Positions 1 through 13,400 of a stretch of 64,000 nucleotides of DNA are shown one piece after another; within the stretch, counting starts at the first letter, position 1; each line of letters begins with the position of its first letter. The notes beneath the pieces are model-generated. The model was not told where the DNA came from. It was given only the letters and a program-made list of their open reading frames with translations, and searched no databases. The stretch is from the NCBI RefSeq assembly GCF_036884655.1, contig NC_088342.1:37069001-37133000 (forward strand), read 5' to 3'. A program made the translations under genes and the position numbers. This stretch comes from Musa acuminata AAA Group. Its lineage: Eukaryota; Streptophyta; Magnoliopsida; Zingiberales; Musaceae.

Positions 1-1261
1 CAACATGATTCATGCTTAGTAATTATTGTCTAGATTAAAGTTTGTTTTTGTATGTGCAGGATTAACTACAATAGTAAGGCATAAATCAAAATGAAGTCCC
101 ATAATCAAGAACGTGATTTCGTTGGGAGTTCAAGAGTTCGTTGGAACTCCGGACGTTCGTCAGAAGTTCTGTCAGAACTAACCAAGAAGTCTAGGAGCTT
201 GCCAAAGAAGCTCATCGAAACTCACCAAGAATATCATCGTGAAGTCCAGGAGCTTAACGGGAGACCACCGGAACATTGCCGAGAGATCGTCGGAAGTTTA
301 CCAAAAGCTCACCGGAAGAAACCGAACTTATCTTGCTTAGATTATGTTTTAGGAATCGTAGTTAGCACATAATTGGAGTTGGGATTAGGAGGTAATCCCA
401 TCAACTCTGTTATGGGCCAACTAGGCCCAAAGTTGGGCTGGTTTGGGCCGAATTCAAGGCCCAACTAGGGTGCTGAAACCCTGGCCGACGATGGCACCGC
501 TAGGGCCGACGGTGGCACCGCTTGGGGAATAACACCCCAGGTATTCTAGGCAATGGTACCACCTAGGCTAGGCGGTGGTACTGTAGGCAGTAATGCTGCC
601 AGCGGTGGTACCACCCCCATCAGACGGTGGTACCACCCAGTGGTAGATCCTACGGTGGTAATACCGCCCAAGAACAGTGGTGGTACCGCTAGTACCAAGG
701 AAACCTGGGATGAGACCGTTTTAGGCTCTAAGTTTGAATCAACTTGAAGCCTATAAATACTCCTCTCATCCCTAGTTAAACAACACACAACTAAGAGCAA
801 AAAAGAAAGGAAACTCTATTGCAATTGTGTGTGAAACTCCTCTCAAAATTCTAAGTGTTAGAATAGTTTGAGAGAGGTGTAAGGGTTATCTCCTAAACTC
901 GGTAAAAGAAGAATCGAGTTGTAAAAGGTGGTTGATCTTTGCCTATTGAAGGAAGACCGATAGTGGATGCTGGTGGCCTCAATAGAGGAGAAATCGAGAG
1001 TCGATGTAGGTCACGATGACCGAACCACTATAAACTCGGTTTGCATTTACTTTGAGCAATTTACTTTTATAACAAACTGTCTCTACTCCTTACTGTGCTT
1101 TTACTACACCTATGCTCTTCCATATGCTTTCAAGTTATCTTTACGAATTGGTTTCAACGTACGAAAGATTTATAAAATGAAGAACTTTTTGAAACTGATG
1201 ATTTTACCGCTGCACTAATTCAACCCGCCCCCCCCCTCTTAGTGTCGACTCGTTCCTAACA
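1..1261 (+). mobile_element. Partial LTR (3' part) of a gag-only family element
   Basis: The stretch matches the LTRs of elements A-H in layout: a purine-rich part with repeated GGAAGTTCG-like words, a block of GGTGGTACCACC repeats (about 545-680), a TATAAATA box at 752-759, a C homopolymer and the terminal CCTAACA at 1261. No primer-binding site follows, so this is either a solo LTR or the 3' LTR of an element lying to the left. The LTR start is outside the window. The apparent reading frame at 91-372 lies in the repetitive LTR and I do not treat it as a gene. Confidence 0.85.
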
Positions 1262-1408
1262 TATAGTAGTTAAAAAACAAATGTTATTGCATAAAGACAT
1301 ATCATTGTGCAATCCAAAGGAACAATAGTCATTGCACAAATTTAATGGATGAAATAAAAGTGGTGGAATTAAGTACATAACTTATAATTTACTCAGATAT
1401 CATGATAT
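1262..1408. other. Short host segment between two retroelements
   Basis: AT-rich sequence with no LTR features lies between the end of the first LTR and the start of element A. It ends in GATAT, the putative left target-site duplication of A. I see no gene here. Confidence 0.5.
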
Positions 1409-4337
1409 TGTTGAATCTCGAAATTTGATGATGAAACCAATTGATAATGTTATGATCTAATCTATGTTTTGATGATGACTAGCTTCGATTAAGGAGAGGC
1501 AAATTGATTGAAGCAGGAAGAATCAGATATTGGGTCGGAGTTGAACATGTCAGAAGATTGGACGTCGGGCCGAAGGATCGGTCGACATGTCGTCAGAAGG
1601 CTTCGTACTAGTCATAGGTGCTCAGCAAGCCAATCACGTGAGTGATGGCACGTGTGACTTGATAAAAAATCTTTTTGCTTATTATATTTTGGCATATATC
1701 ACTTTATAACTATTGCATATATGCATATATATATTGTGATGTCCTAGGATTTGTGCAATGGAAATCGGATCGTGATGAGATCACGAAAATGAGATCGATT
1801 CACCTTTAAACACATATCCTAAATAATCCCGGTCATAGGTTACTCGAGAGAGACATCGTGATAACCGGACAGACTGGTGTGTTGTATACCCGTCCATATG
1901 ATGGATGAAGCTGGTCTCACAGCTGCTCGTGTAGGGACACTAGGGATACAGTATAGGTGATCATTGTAGAATGAGTTCACTGATTGATCTGCTTATGAAA
2001 TGCTGGATGGTTGATGATGCCTTATTGTCAAACAGCGATTCCGTAGTCCTAGTGGTATATTTGGTCCTTAGACTTGAGACACCAAGGATGTCCTGTATGA
2101 GTGCTCCACTCTTTGATACCAGACTTATAGGTTTGGTTGTCCCAGATCTAGTATAGTTGGTCATTGGGAGTGGTAGTCAACCTTACAAGGGCTATTGAGT
2201 GTCAATAGAAGATCATCCACTCTCGGTGTCATGAGAGGAATATCCCATGTGTTCTTGCTCAGACAAATCCATGGCCAGGGTCATTCGGGTTGAGAGAGAA
2301 AAGAGTTCTCCGGGAAAATCCGATTAGAGTGAGACTCGAGTAGAAACCGTATGGGTCTGACAGCACCATGCTCGATATGCGATCTCTGGGATATTAGATA
2401 GATAAGGACTATAGGTACACGGTAATTGAGGACAGATAGGTCCAATGGATTGGATTCCCCTGTATCGTTTGGGACTACGGCGTAGTGGCCTAGTACGTCC
2501 GTAGTCGATGAGTCTAGTGAATTATTACAGAGATAATAATTCATTGAGTTAGAATGAGTTCTAACAGGTGTGACTCACGACCAGCTCGATATTGGGCCTA
2601 GAGGGTCACACACATATGGTAAGCATTGTGATGAGTAGAGGTTCGGATATGAGATATCCGACGGAGCCCTTGTCTTATTGGATATCCAATAAACCCCTAA
2701 ATTATTGGATCCTATGGACGAGATCCAATAAGAGCCCATGAGAGATTATTGGATAGAGATCCACTAATCTAAAAGGCTTAGGTTATTGGATGCAGATCCA
2801 ATACCCACTAGGGGAGGATCCATTAGGTTTTGACAGGGGACCTCTATAAATAGGAGGGATTCAAAGCCTCATAGGCTAGAGCCTTTGCTTGCCTCTCCTA
2901 TTCTCCTTCCTCTCTCCACCTCAGAGCAGGCTTGGAGTTTTAAGGAGCGTCGTCGTAGCCCTATTGTGTGGATCACCGCTAGAGAGGAGGACGCTTGACC
3001 TCCTTCACCCTCTCCTAAAGATCTACAAGGAAACATGGATATACGATCTCCCTAGGGAACACAATCTACTCTATACGCAGTTTTAAGTTTCGCGGACTTT
3101 GTGCACCAATCTTCGCACGACGACGAACATCTCTTTAGGAATCGGGGATTTTATTTTCTTGTTCTTCCACTACGCATGTGATGTCGCCCCCAAGATTTCC
3201 TAACACTTTGGTCCTTGAATTCTGGCATCAAGCTAAAAATATCGGACATTATATCAAGGAGATCGGATGTTACGAGAATACAATATTTTGATTAGGCAAT
3301 ATGCCAAAGGATAGGATGATGCGCCGAAGGATCAGACGAAGCATCAGAAGAACTAATGACATGCCGAACAATAGATGATTCGTGCTTTGTAATAATTTAT
3401 CTAGATCAAGTTATTTTATATCATAATTGGGTTGGTTTAGATTGTAATTAAGTCAACTTAATTAGGAGCCAACTGGGTCCAAAGTGGGGCTGTTTTGGGC
3501 CAAGAGAAAGGCACATTCAGTGACCCAAAAGTTGGGTCAAGCGATGGCACTGTCGGTCCAAGCAGTGGCACCGCTAGTGGCTCAATCTCCTAGACAGTCT
3601 TCAAGACTATGTCAAGCGGTAGTACCGCCAGACTAGGTAGTGGTACCGTCCAGTGTCAGGCGGTGGTATCGCCAAACTAAGTAGTGGTACTGCCAGACTT
3701 GGCGGCGGTACCGCCTAGTGTTAGTGTTGCAAGCGATGGTACCGCCCAACACAGGTGATGGTACCACTAGTATCCCGAAAACCAGGGATGAGACACTTTT
3801 AGGCTCCAAGTTTGAATCCATTTAGGGCTTATAAATATCCCTCTCATCCCTACTCAACAAACACAAGAACTAAGAGCAAAAAGAAAGAAAATTACTATTG
3901 TGATCTTGTGAAAACTCCTCTCAAGCTCTAAGTGTTGGTGAAGTTTAAGAGAGGAGGTAGTGGAGGTGTAAAGTTTCTCTCCTGAACCTATCAAAAGGAG
4001 AATCGAGTTGTAAGGGTAGTTCATCTTTACCCATTGAAAGAAAATCGATAGTGAAAACCGGTGGTCTCGAGTGAAGAGGAATCAGGAGTAGATGTAGGTC
4101 ACGACGACCGAACCACGATAAAACTTAGTTTGCATTTCTATTCTTGCTATTTACGTTTACTGCATACTGCCTTACTTGCTTACTACTTTCACTATGCTTA
4201 CGAATGAGCTTTCAAGTTAAACTCATCTTCCTGATATCGGTTTTTATCGAAACGAAGATTTTCATAACCGACATGATTTTTATCGTAAGCACTAATTCAC
4301 CCCCCCACCCCCTCTTAGTACTGACTCGATCCTAACA
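1409..4337 (+). repeat. 5' LTR of element A (contains solo LTR S1)
   Basis: The LTR is interrupted by S1 at 1606-3205, leaving about 1324 bp of its own sequence. It has GGTGGTACC-type repeats (about 3610-3770), a TATAAATA box at 3830-3837 and a C-rich stretch before the terminal CCTAACA. The primer-binding site starts three bases after the end. Confidence 0.88.
1606..3205 (+). mobile_element. S1: solo LTR of an unrelated (probably copia) family
   Basis: This 1.6-kb block has no counterpart in the other LTRs of the A family. It is flanked by CTTCG (1601-1605) and CTTTG (3206-3210), a 5-bp duplication with one C/T difference. It starts TACTAG, a decayed TGTTAG, and ends CTAACA. It has a TATAAATA box at 2845-2852 followed by a leader-like stretch. 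No primer site, polypurine tract or coding domain is inside, which fits a solo LTR left by LTR-LTR recombination. The copia assignment is a guess from LTR style. Confidence 0.7.
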
Positions 4338-4339
4338 GT

Positions 4340-4351
4340 TGGTATCAGAGC
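4340..4351 (+). other. Primer-binding site of element A (initiator tRNA-Met)
   Basis: TGGTATCAGAGC lies three bases after the 5' LTR and is complementary to the 3' end of plant initiator tRNA-Met. Confidence 0.9.
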
Positions 4352-4386
4352 TATGTTTTTCTCATTTGGTTCAACATCCAAGAGAA

Positions 4387-5265
4387 ATGACTCTCATTCG
4401 GATGAGAGTTTTCTTGCTTTCGTTGAATCTTGATTTATGAAATATTGTTGAAAACAGATTTTAAAAGTCTTCTCTTCTAATGAACGATTGGAATGATTTG
4501 GAGAAGAAAAGTTTCTCTTTGAATGCCAAATCTATGAATGCTTTATTTTTTGCTTTGAATAAAAATGAATTCAATCGATTTTTTATTTGCGAAATGGCTT
4601 ATGAGATTTGGCACATATTTTAAATCACATACAAAGGTACTAGTAGAGTTAAATATTCAAAAATTAATCTTTTAATGCATGATTTTAAATTTTTTCGAAT
4701 GAAGCCAAGCGAAACTATCGTTGACATGTACACCCATTTTACGGATGTCATCAATAGTTTAAAAACTCTTGGTAAAAGTTTTTCGAATCTTGAACTTATG
4801 AATAAAGTTTTATGTTCTCTTCTTAAAACCTTGGATTCAAAAGTAACTATCATGTAAGAGGCAAAGAACTTAAACCATTTTTCGATTAAATAACTTATTG
4901 GGTCTTTGATGACCTATAAAATAATGTGTAAGGCACATGATGAACTTGATGAATATGAGAACAACCTTCTAAAAAACATGAAGGATTTGGCACTTAGAAC
5001 TCAAGAAGACTACTCAAGCGAAAGCTCGAGTGATGTTGATTTTGAACTCTTAACAATAAAGCTTAAAATTTTCATGAAACAAGAATTAAAGAATAGAAAT
5101 AAACTTAAAAAGAACATAACTACTTGCTATTAACACAAGAACCCAGGGCAGTCCAAATATGAAAATATAAAATAGAAGAAGTTGCCAAAGAAGAAGGAAG
5201 TATTCAAGGATGCATCCAAAGATGAGGAGCAAACCAACAAATACGAGGTGGCCTTTCAAAATTAG
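4387..5265 (+). pseudogene. Broken copia-type gag of element A
   Basis: From the ATG at 4387 the frame reads a gag close to that of D, including MKPSETIVDMYTHFTDV and LIGSLMTYKIMCKAHDE. Several in-frame stops split it. The N-terminal part is shortened: the PxFNGxDYTYWKTR segment present in H and D is missing. A decayed CCHC knuckle can still be read near 5128 as C-Y-stop-H-K-N-P-G-Q-S-K-Y-E. The family is the UBN2-type gag of copia elements, a capsid-like protein that packages retrotransposon RNA. This copy cannot make a full protein. Confidence 0.8.
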
Positions 5266-7284
5266 GTATGTAACTCACCCGAAATGTATTTACTTTACCA
5301 TGAAATTACTTAGTGCTTTCATGCTTTGATAAATTAGTTTTAAGCATATATATTTTTTATCATGACAATTGCATGTTTTGTGATAAAATGAATAAAAATG
5401 TTAAAATTAAATGTAATGCTTGTATACCAAATAAGATTAATTCTATGCATGTTTTAAGAAGCAAAAATGTGTATCTTGATGATTTCTATATTGTTTTTTT
5501 ATTATAAATGATGATGCATAGCTTTTGTATAGAAGACTAAGCATGAAGAGTTAGATTCACTTAATCATTTTGATTGAAAATACATTAGTACAAAAATAAA
5601 ATAAAATAATTTTGATTGAAAATGTTTTATGATTAATGAAATCATGCTTGATGATTTAATTATGCATGATGATTTGAAGTAATAATGATTTTTGTGATTT
5701 ATGGTTTATTGATCTTGATGATTTCTATGATGAAATTTGCTCTTTCGATTTTAAATGATTATGCATGTTATGATTTGGGATAAAACACATGGGCATGCTT
5801 ATATGAAATAAAATCACTTAAATTGAAACAAAAGGGGGAGAATGCATGTTTCTTGAAAATATCTCAAAAGCTTTTCAATTTTTCAACAAATAATTCTTAG
5901 TGATGAATATATTTTATGTTATCTCTTGAATTAAGAAAAGTGATTTTGATGATAAGTTTAGAGTTCGACAAATTGAATTTGAATGAAAATTTTCCAACTG
6001 AATCATGAACTTTCTTTTGATTTCTCTACTTAAACTATCTTTTTTGAGAATCAAAATATTTTCTATCTTTGATGATTCCTTCTTACCATTTACTAAAGAA
6101 GAGACTTATGCAAACAAACTATAACCTTAATAATGGTTTATAATGGTATGAAATTGTGCATGTTGAAGACTTGAAACCATGTTTTGGTATCATGCATACC
6201 CAAGTAATGTTGATTTGGAAATTTATTGATTTGGTTTCATACCCAAAGTAATAATGATGATGACTTGGCATTTCTTACAAAAAGTTTTTATCCAAATCAT
6301 GATATTTATTTATCGATATTTAATACTTGAGATTTTTCTATAAATCAAGATCTTGTTTTTGAAATCCTATGGTTCTTTTCGCTATTTGAGTCATCCAAAA
6401 AGAACCATAATTTTTCTCTTGATTTTTTTATATTCATAATTTAAAATTTGGTTCATGACTCCCTTGTATTCATTAAGTGTATATCTTATCACCCAATTAA
6501 TTTTTCTTGATATTCTTCATGTGATGATATAAAATTATGCATGAAATACTCATAATATTATGTTGATGCATATAAATGAGAAGTTATGATCATACATGGT
6601 AGGATGTAATGTAATTTGATATTTTGATATCATCATGATTTGAAATATTTATGATTTGGAATGATGCATGCAATACTTATAATTTTTTGATGAAATGAAA
6701 TGGAAGTCAACAACTATCATTTTCTGAAATGATACCTTATTTCAATATACCATATTGAAATAAGATTAATACTTTATACGTGTCATGATTTGGAAATTGA
6801 TGTAAAGGGAAAAGAATTACAACATTGTATTCTTCCCTTCTTTTTGACAATGACAAAGGGGGAGAAAAATTGCTACCTTGTACATTTCAAAGGGAAGCAA
6901 AGAACTTGCTATCTTGAACGTCACCAAGAATTGCTAGCTTGTAATCTCAATAGAAGCAAAAGTGTTATCTTGCCTATCTTAAGAAGTAAAATTGGTAAAC
7001 TTGCATATCTAAAAAAGGAAGCTAAATTTGCAAACTTATACAACTTAAAATTGTTGCTAGCTTGTATATTGTAAAACTTACATATCTCAAAATTTTGTAA
7101 GATGTACTCCCTTTTGTTGATGACAAAGGGGGAGATGTAATGATGATGATTTGAATCATATGTAGTTAACGTATTTTTATATTTTGAAACATGGCATGAT
7201 TTTCTGAATTTAAAGGTTTTATCAATATGGCATATTGATAAGGGGAGTTAAGGTTAACTCTATTATGAATTAGTTGTTATCATC
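5266..7284 (+). other. Non-coding internal region of element A
   Basis: AT-rich, with many ATGATGAAA-like words and no domain recognised. From about 6830 it has degenerate repeats on the theme CTTGC...TATCTCAAGAAG. PPT-like copies of GACAAAGGGGGAGA occur near 6853 and 7123. A hairpin (7219-7241) and a second palindrome (7244-7261) precede the real polypurine tract. Confidence 0.65.
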
Positions 7285-7298
7285 AAAAAGGGAGAGAT
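7285..7298 (+). other. Polypurine tract of element A
   Basis: AAAAAGGGAGAGAT lies immediately before the 3' LTR and matches the tracts of B, C, D and E. Confidence 0.8.
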
Positions 7299-8490
7299 TA
7301 TTGAATCTCATAGTTTAATGATGAAACCAATTAATAATGTTATGATCTAGTTTGTATTTTGAGAGACGCGGGACTAGCTTCGAATAAGGAGACGCAAATT
7401 GATTGACGTAGGAAGAATTAGATGTTGGGCTAGAGTTGAACATGTCAAGAGATTGGACGTCGGGCCTGAGGAACGGTCGACGTGTCGGCAGAAGGCTTCG
7501 GTTTGTTAATTGTGACATCGGGCCAAGAAGATCGGATATTGCGCCAAGGAGATTGGATTTGCGAAAAGACAACATGCTGATTAGGTAATATGCCGAATGA
7601 GAGGACGATTCGCTGAAGGATCGGACGAAACAACAAAAGAACCAATGACATACCGGACAACAGATGATATGTGCTTTGTAATAATTTGTCTAGATTGAGT
7701 TAGTTTAGGTCATAATTAGGTTAGTTTAGAATGTAATTAAGCCAACTCAATTAGGGGCCAACTAGGCCCAAAATGGGGTTGCTTTGGGCCAAGAGAAAGG
7801 CTCATTCAATGACCCAAAAGTTGGGTCAAGAGGTGGCATCGTCGGTCCAGGCGGTGGCACCGCTAGTGGCTTAGTCTCCGAGACATAGTCTCCAAGACTA
7901 TTTCAGGTGGTAGTACCATCAAACTGGGCAGTGGTACCACCCAGACACAGTCTCCCAAACTATGTCAAGCGGTGGTACCACCCAATGTCAGTGCTACAAG
8001 TGGTGGTACCACCTAGCACAGGTGGTGGTACCACTAGTACACCAAAAACCGGGGATAAGACACTTTTAGGCTCTAAGTTTGAATCCATTTGGGGCCTATA
8101 AATACCCCTCTCATCCTTGTATAGCAAACACAAGAACTAAAAGCAAAAAGAAAGAAAAACACTATTGTAATCTTATGAGAACTCCTCTCAAGCTCTAAAT
8201 GTTAGTGAAGTTTAAGAGAGGATGTAGTGGGCGTGTAAAGGTTCTCTCCTGAACCTGTCAAAAGAAGAATTGAGTTGCAAGGATAGTTGATCTTCGCCTA
8301 TTGAAAGAAAATCGGTAGTGGAAGCTAGTGGCCTTGAGTGAAGAGGAATCGTGAGTGGATGTAGGTCACGATGATCGAACCACTATAAAACTTGGTTTGT
8401 ATTTCTATTCTTGCTATTTACCTTTACTGCAAACTACCTTAGTTGATTATTGCTTTCACTATGCTTACGAATGAGCTTTCAAGTTAAACT
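7299..8490 (+). repeat. 3' LTR of element A, first part
   Basis: The LTR begins TATTGAATCTC, with the second base changed from G. It has a TATAAATA box at 8097-8104 and is cut after AAACT by element B. The remaining 109 bp resume at 45464. Confidence 0.88.
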
Positions 8491-9708
8491 TGTTAGGATC
8501 GAATTGACACTAAGAGGGGGGGGGAGTGAATTAGTGTAGTGATAAAAATCACGTCGAGTCAAAAATCTTCGTATGATAAAAATCGATATTGAAAAGATGA
8601 GTTTAACTTAAAAGCTCATAAGCATAGTGAAAGTAAAAAAGTTAGAAAAGAAAATAAGGAGCAAAATAGAAATGCAAACCAGATTTTTATAGTCGTTCGA
8701 TCGTCATAACCTAGATCCACTCCCGATTCCTCTTCTGTCGAGGCCACCGACATCCACTAACAGTCATCCTTCAATGGGTGAAGACTAAATACCCTTACAA
8801 CTCGATTCTCCTTTTGATAGGTTCAGGAGAGAACCTTTAAAACCTTACTACCTCCTCTCTTAAATTTCACCAACACTTAGAGCATGATAGGAGTTCTCAT
8901 AAGATTACAACAGTGTTTTTCTTCCTTTTTTGCTCTCAATTCTTGTGTGTTCTAAGCAAGGATGAGAGGGGTATTTATAGGCTCTAAGTGGATTCAAACT
9001 TGGAGTCAAAAAGTGTCTCATCTCCGATATTCGGGGTACTAATGGTACCACCGCCTGTGCTATGCGGTACCACTGCCTGCAGCACTAACACTGGGTAGTA
9101 CCACCACCCAGTCTAGCGGTACCACCGCCTAACAGTCTGGGAGACTCTGTCTTGGAGACTGAGCCTGTGGCGGTGCCACCGCTTGACCTAACTTTTGGGT
9201 CACTGACTTGGCCTTTCTCTTAGTGCAAAATGGCCCCAATTCAGGCCTAGTTGGCCCCTATTTGAGTTAGCTTAATTACATTCTAAATCAACCCAATTAC
9301 GACCTAAACTAACTCGATCTAGATAAATTATTATAAAGCATGAATCATCTATTGTCTGGTATGTCAGTTGTTCTTCTGATGCTTCATCCGATCTTTTGGC
9401 GCACCGTCCTCTCCTTCAGCATATTGCCCAATCGGCATGTTAACCCCCGCAACTTCTGATCTTCTTGGCGCAATGTCGGATCCTTCGGCCTGATGCCCGA
9501 ATTCATGGCACAAATCCTTCTGCCGACACGTCGACTGATCCTCCGGCCCGACATCCAATCTTATGATATGTTCAACTCCGGCCCAACATCCGATTCCTCC
9601 TACTTTAATCAATTTGCCTCTCTTGATCGAAGCTAGTCCTGCATCTCAAAACGCAAATTAGATCATACATAATCAATTGGTTTCATCATCAAAATCTGAG
9701 ATTCAACA
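8491..9708 (-). repeat. 3' LTR of element B
   Basis: 1218 bp. Read on the minus strand it starts TGTTGAATCTCAG and ends GATCCTAACA. GGTACCACC repeats lie at about 9045-9180 and a TATAAATA box (as TATTTATA) at 8972-8979. Confidence 0.9.
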
Positions 9709-9722
9709 ATCTCCCTCTTTTT
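9709..9722 (-). other. Polypurine tract of element B
   Basis: On the minus strand this reads AAAAAGAGGGAGAT, directly before the 3' LTR. Confidence 0.8.
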
Positions 9723-11674
9723 GATGATGACAATCGATTAATGACGGAGTTAACCTGAACTCCCCCTATCAATATGTCATATTGATAGAACCTTAAGTTT
9801 AGATAATTATAAGTGCATCATGAATATTGAAAGAACCAATTAATCATATCATTGCATGCAACATAAAATCATGCATAATTAAAATATCCAAGTACATCAT
9901 CCCATGCATGATCGTCATCATAATTTCTCCCCCTTTATCATCACAAAGAGGAGAAGTGCAACTAGCAAATTTTTGAGATATAATTTTAAATCATTGCATT
10001 ATAAACATAATCTCAAGTTTTTAAAATATCATCATGCAAGCTAGTGATTTCTTTCTTCTCTTTTGAGAAGTTCTTTGAGAATGTGAAGTTTAGCAAAGTT
10101 TTTGCTTCTCTTGAGATACCAACTTTTTTCTTCTTTTTACAATGTGCAAGTTTATAATTTTTGCTTTTCTTTTGAGATGTGTATACTAGCAATTCTTTCT
10201 CCCTTTTTGTCATTGGCAAGAGGAAGTGCAACTAGCATGTTTTTAGATATGCAAGCTAATAAGATAGCAAGTTTTGAACATGCAAGCTAGCAAGTTTTAC
10301 ATATATGAAAGCAAAATTTTACATTTTTTGAGATGTGCAAGATAGCTTATTTTTGTATCTTCTTGAAATGTGTAACTTAGCAAATATTGCTTCTCTTGAG
10401 GTTTGCAAGATAGTACTTTCTTGCTTCTCTTTTGATATGAGCAAGATAGCAAGTTTTGCTCCTCCTTTGTCATTGTTATAATAGTGTAAAACTTTTCCCA
10501 TTACATTATTTTTCAAATAATCACATGAAATATATTAAGAAAAATTAACTTGGTGATGAGATATACAATTCATGAAAACAAATTTTAAGTTATGAATATC
10601 AAGAGGCAAATTATGATTCTTTTGGATAAATCAAATAGTGAAAAGAAAAATCATATTAAATAATCTTGATTCATAAGAATATCAAGTTATAATTATCAAA
10701 GAATTAAGATCAGAAGTTGGATAAAAAAAATCTCCTCCTTAGTAAATAGCAAAAAGAAACATAGGAGATAAAATAGCAATGATATCAATCATGATTCATT
10801 TGGATAGTAGGTAGCAAAAAGAAACATAGAGGATAAAAAATCTCGATTCATATAGAATAAATCTCAAAATGTAAATATCAAGAAATAAAGATAAAAATCA
10901 TGATTAGATAAAACTCATCCAAATTTAAATCATCAAATCATCAAAATCATTTTTAAAAGATTCAAAATGATATAAATATATTTATCAATTTCTTATTGAA
11001 AAATCGATAAGATAGGGAAATTTTCATAATGCATTTCCTAGTTGTTTCAATTCATATGATTGATTTCATACAAGCATATCCTTTTTTTATCTCAAACAAA
11101 GCATACATCATTGTTAAAAACTGAAAGAGTAAGATTTATCATAAAAATCATCAAGATCAAAAAGTATAACACATAATTCCAAAACATATGATTTCAAATC
11201 ATCATTACTTCAAATCCTCATGTATAATATAAAATCATCAAGCATGATACCAAAACTTTTAACATTTTCATTACATCATTAAATCATTAAAACATCAAGC
11301 ATAATTTCATTGAACATAAGGCATTTTCAATCAAGATTATTTTTTTTTTGTAGTAATGTATTTTCAATAAAAATGATTAAGTGAATCTAACTATTCATGC
11401 TTAGTCTTCCATAAAAACCCATGCATCATCATTTATAATCGAAAAGTAATATGGAAATCATTAAGATACACATTATTACTTCTTAAAACATTCATAGAAT
11501 TAATCTTATTAGGTGTACAAGCATTAGATTTAAATCTAATATTTTGTTCCTTTATCATAAAATAAGCAATTTTTATGATCAATTTTTTTAATTTTTTAAA
11601 ATCACTAGAAAGAAAAGCATGTTCCCTCTTTTTTTTATCTTATATACTAATTTAAAAATAACTTATGAAATGTA
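9723..11674 (-). other. Non-coding internal region of element B
   Basis: AT-rich. It holds the two conserved palindromes near the polypurine tract (9746-9763 and 9766-9788) and a zone of degenerate CTTGC/GCAAG repeats (about 9950-10480). The short frames here lie in these repeats and show no domain. Confidence 0.6.
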
Positions 11675-12641
11675 TTAAATAATTTCATAGTAAACTAAGG
11701 GGGTTTTGGTTACCTCATTGTCGAAAGTCATTAAGGCATAGTTCGCCACCTTGTCTTTATTGGTTTGCTTCTCGTCTTCAGATGAGCTTGATTCGTACCA
11801 AGCCGCCTTGAATATTTTCTTCTTCTTTGATAGCTTCTTTTTTTTAAGTTCATTTTTATTCTTTGATTCTTGTTTTAAAAACTTTTTAAGCTTTATTGTG
11901 AAAAATTCAAGATCATCATCATCATCACTTGAGTTATCACTCAAGTGGTATTCTATTGTTCGAAATGTCAAATGCTTCCTATTCTTTGGAAGGTTGTTCT
12001 CATGTTCATCAAGTTCATAATGTGTCTTGCATGTCATTTCATATGTCATTAATGACCCGATAAGTTTTTCAAGTGGAAACTTGTTTAAGTCTTTTGCCTC
12101 TTGTATTGCAGTTACTTTAGGATCCCAATTTTTAGGAAGAGATCATAAAATTTTGTTCATAAGTTCAAGGTTAGAAAAACTTTTACCAAGTGCTTTTAAA
12201 CTATTAACGACTTCTTTAAATTGGATGTACATATCAACAATAGTTTTGTTTGCCTTCATATAAAATATTTCAAAATCATACATCAAAATATTAATCTTCG
12301 AATCTTAACTCTACTAGTGCTTTCATGTGTGATTTCAAGAGTGTGTCAAATATCGTATCTGATTTCGCAAGTCAAAATATAATTAAACTCGTTTTTATTC
12401 AAAGCATAAAATAAAGCATTCATAGCTTTCGCATTTAAATAAATTAATTTTTTCTCAAAGTCATTCCATTTATTCATAGGTTTAGAGGGGTTTGAAAGTC
12501 AAGTTTAATGATATTCTATAAATTAAAGTTCAAAGAAAATAAGAAAACTCTCATCCGAGTTTTTCAATATGTGTAATATGTCCCATTGAACATATGAGGA
12601 CGAATGATAGAATGACCCTTTTGAAAGCCGAAAAGAGCCAT
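11675..12641 (-). pseudogene. Broken copia-type gag of element B
   Basis: The ATG is at 12641-12639, after the leader, and the first residues read MALFGFQKGHSIIRPHMF. The frame has stops (one in the YTYWKTR motif) and shifts, but the order follows the intact gag of H. The last 124 residues (11675-12049) form an open stretch with acidic serine clusters and lysine runs. It ends LVYYEII, like LVYFEIT in D. The CCHC knuckle is absent: the lysine-rich segment passes directly to the WYESSSSEDE region. Confidence 0.8.
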
Positions 12642-12676
12642 TTTTCTAGGGTGTTAAACCAAATGAGAAAAATGTG

Positions 12677-12688
12677 ACTCTAATACCA
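12677..12688 (-). other. Primer-binding site of element B (degenerate)
   Basis: On the minus strand this reads TGGTATTAGAGT, two mismatches from TGGTATCAGAGC. It lies two bases inside the 5' LTR. Confidence 0.75.
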
Positions 12689-12690
12689 AC

Positions 12691-13400
12691 TGTTATGATC
12701 GAGTCAACGCTAAGAGGGGGGGATGAATTAGTGCAATGATAAAAATCACGTCAAGTCAAAAATTTTCGTATGATAAAAACCGATATCAGAAAGATGAGTT
12801 TAACTTGAAAGCTCGTGTTCATAAGCGTAGTTAAAGAAAAGCAATTTGCAATGAAAGAAAGAAGCAAAATAGAAATGCAAACCAGATTTTTATAGTCGTT
12901 CGATCGTCATGACCTACATCCACTCCCAATTCCTCTTCCGACGAGGCCACCGGCATCCACTAACGGTCTTCCTTCAATGGGCGAAGACCAACTACTCTTA
13001 CAACTCGATTCTCCTTTTGACATGTTCAAGAGAGAACCTTTACACCCCTACTACCTCCTCTCTTAAACTTCACCAACACTTAGAGCTTGAGAGGAGTTCT
13101 CACAAGATTACAATAGTATTTTTCTTCCTTTTTCGCTTTCAATTCTTGTGTGTTCTGAGCAAGGATGAGAGGGATATTTATAGGCCCCAAGTAGATTCAA
13201 ACTTAGAGCCAAAAAGTCTCTTATCCCTGATTTTCGGGGTACTGGTGGTACCACCGCCTATGCTTGGTGGTACCACCATCCAGTCTAGCGATACCATCAC
13301 TTGACACAGTTTGGAAGACTATATCTAGGTAGTACCACCGTCCAGACTAGCAGTATCACCGTTTGACACAATCTGGGAGATTATGTCTAGGCAGTACCAC
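12691..13400 (-). repeat. 5' LTR of element B, part next to the primer site
   Basis: The U5/R side of the 5' LTR, interrupted by the gypsy element G inside a GGTACCACC repeat. A TATA box (TATTTATA on the plus strand) is at 13175-13182. The other 650 bp lie at 44809-45458. Confidence 0.88.

Noticed and set aside
4340..4351. tRNA gene fragment (also at the other primer sites)
   Set aside because: Only the 12-base complement of a tRNA 3' end is present, at the fixed position after each LTR. It is a primer-binding site.
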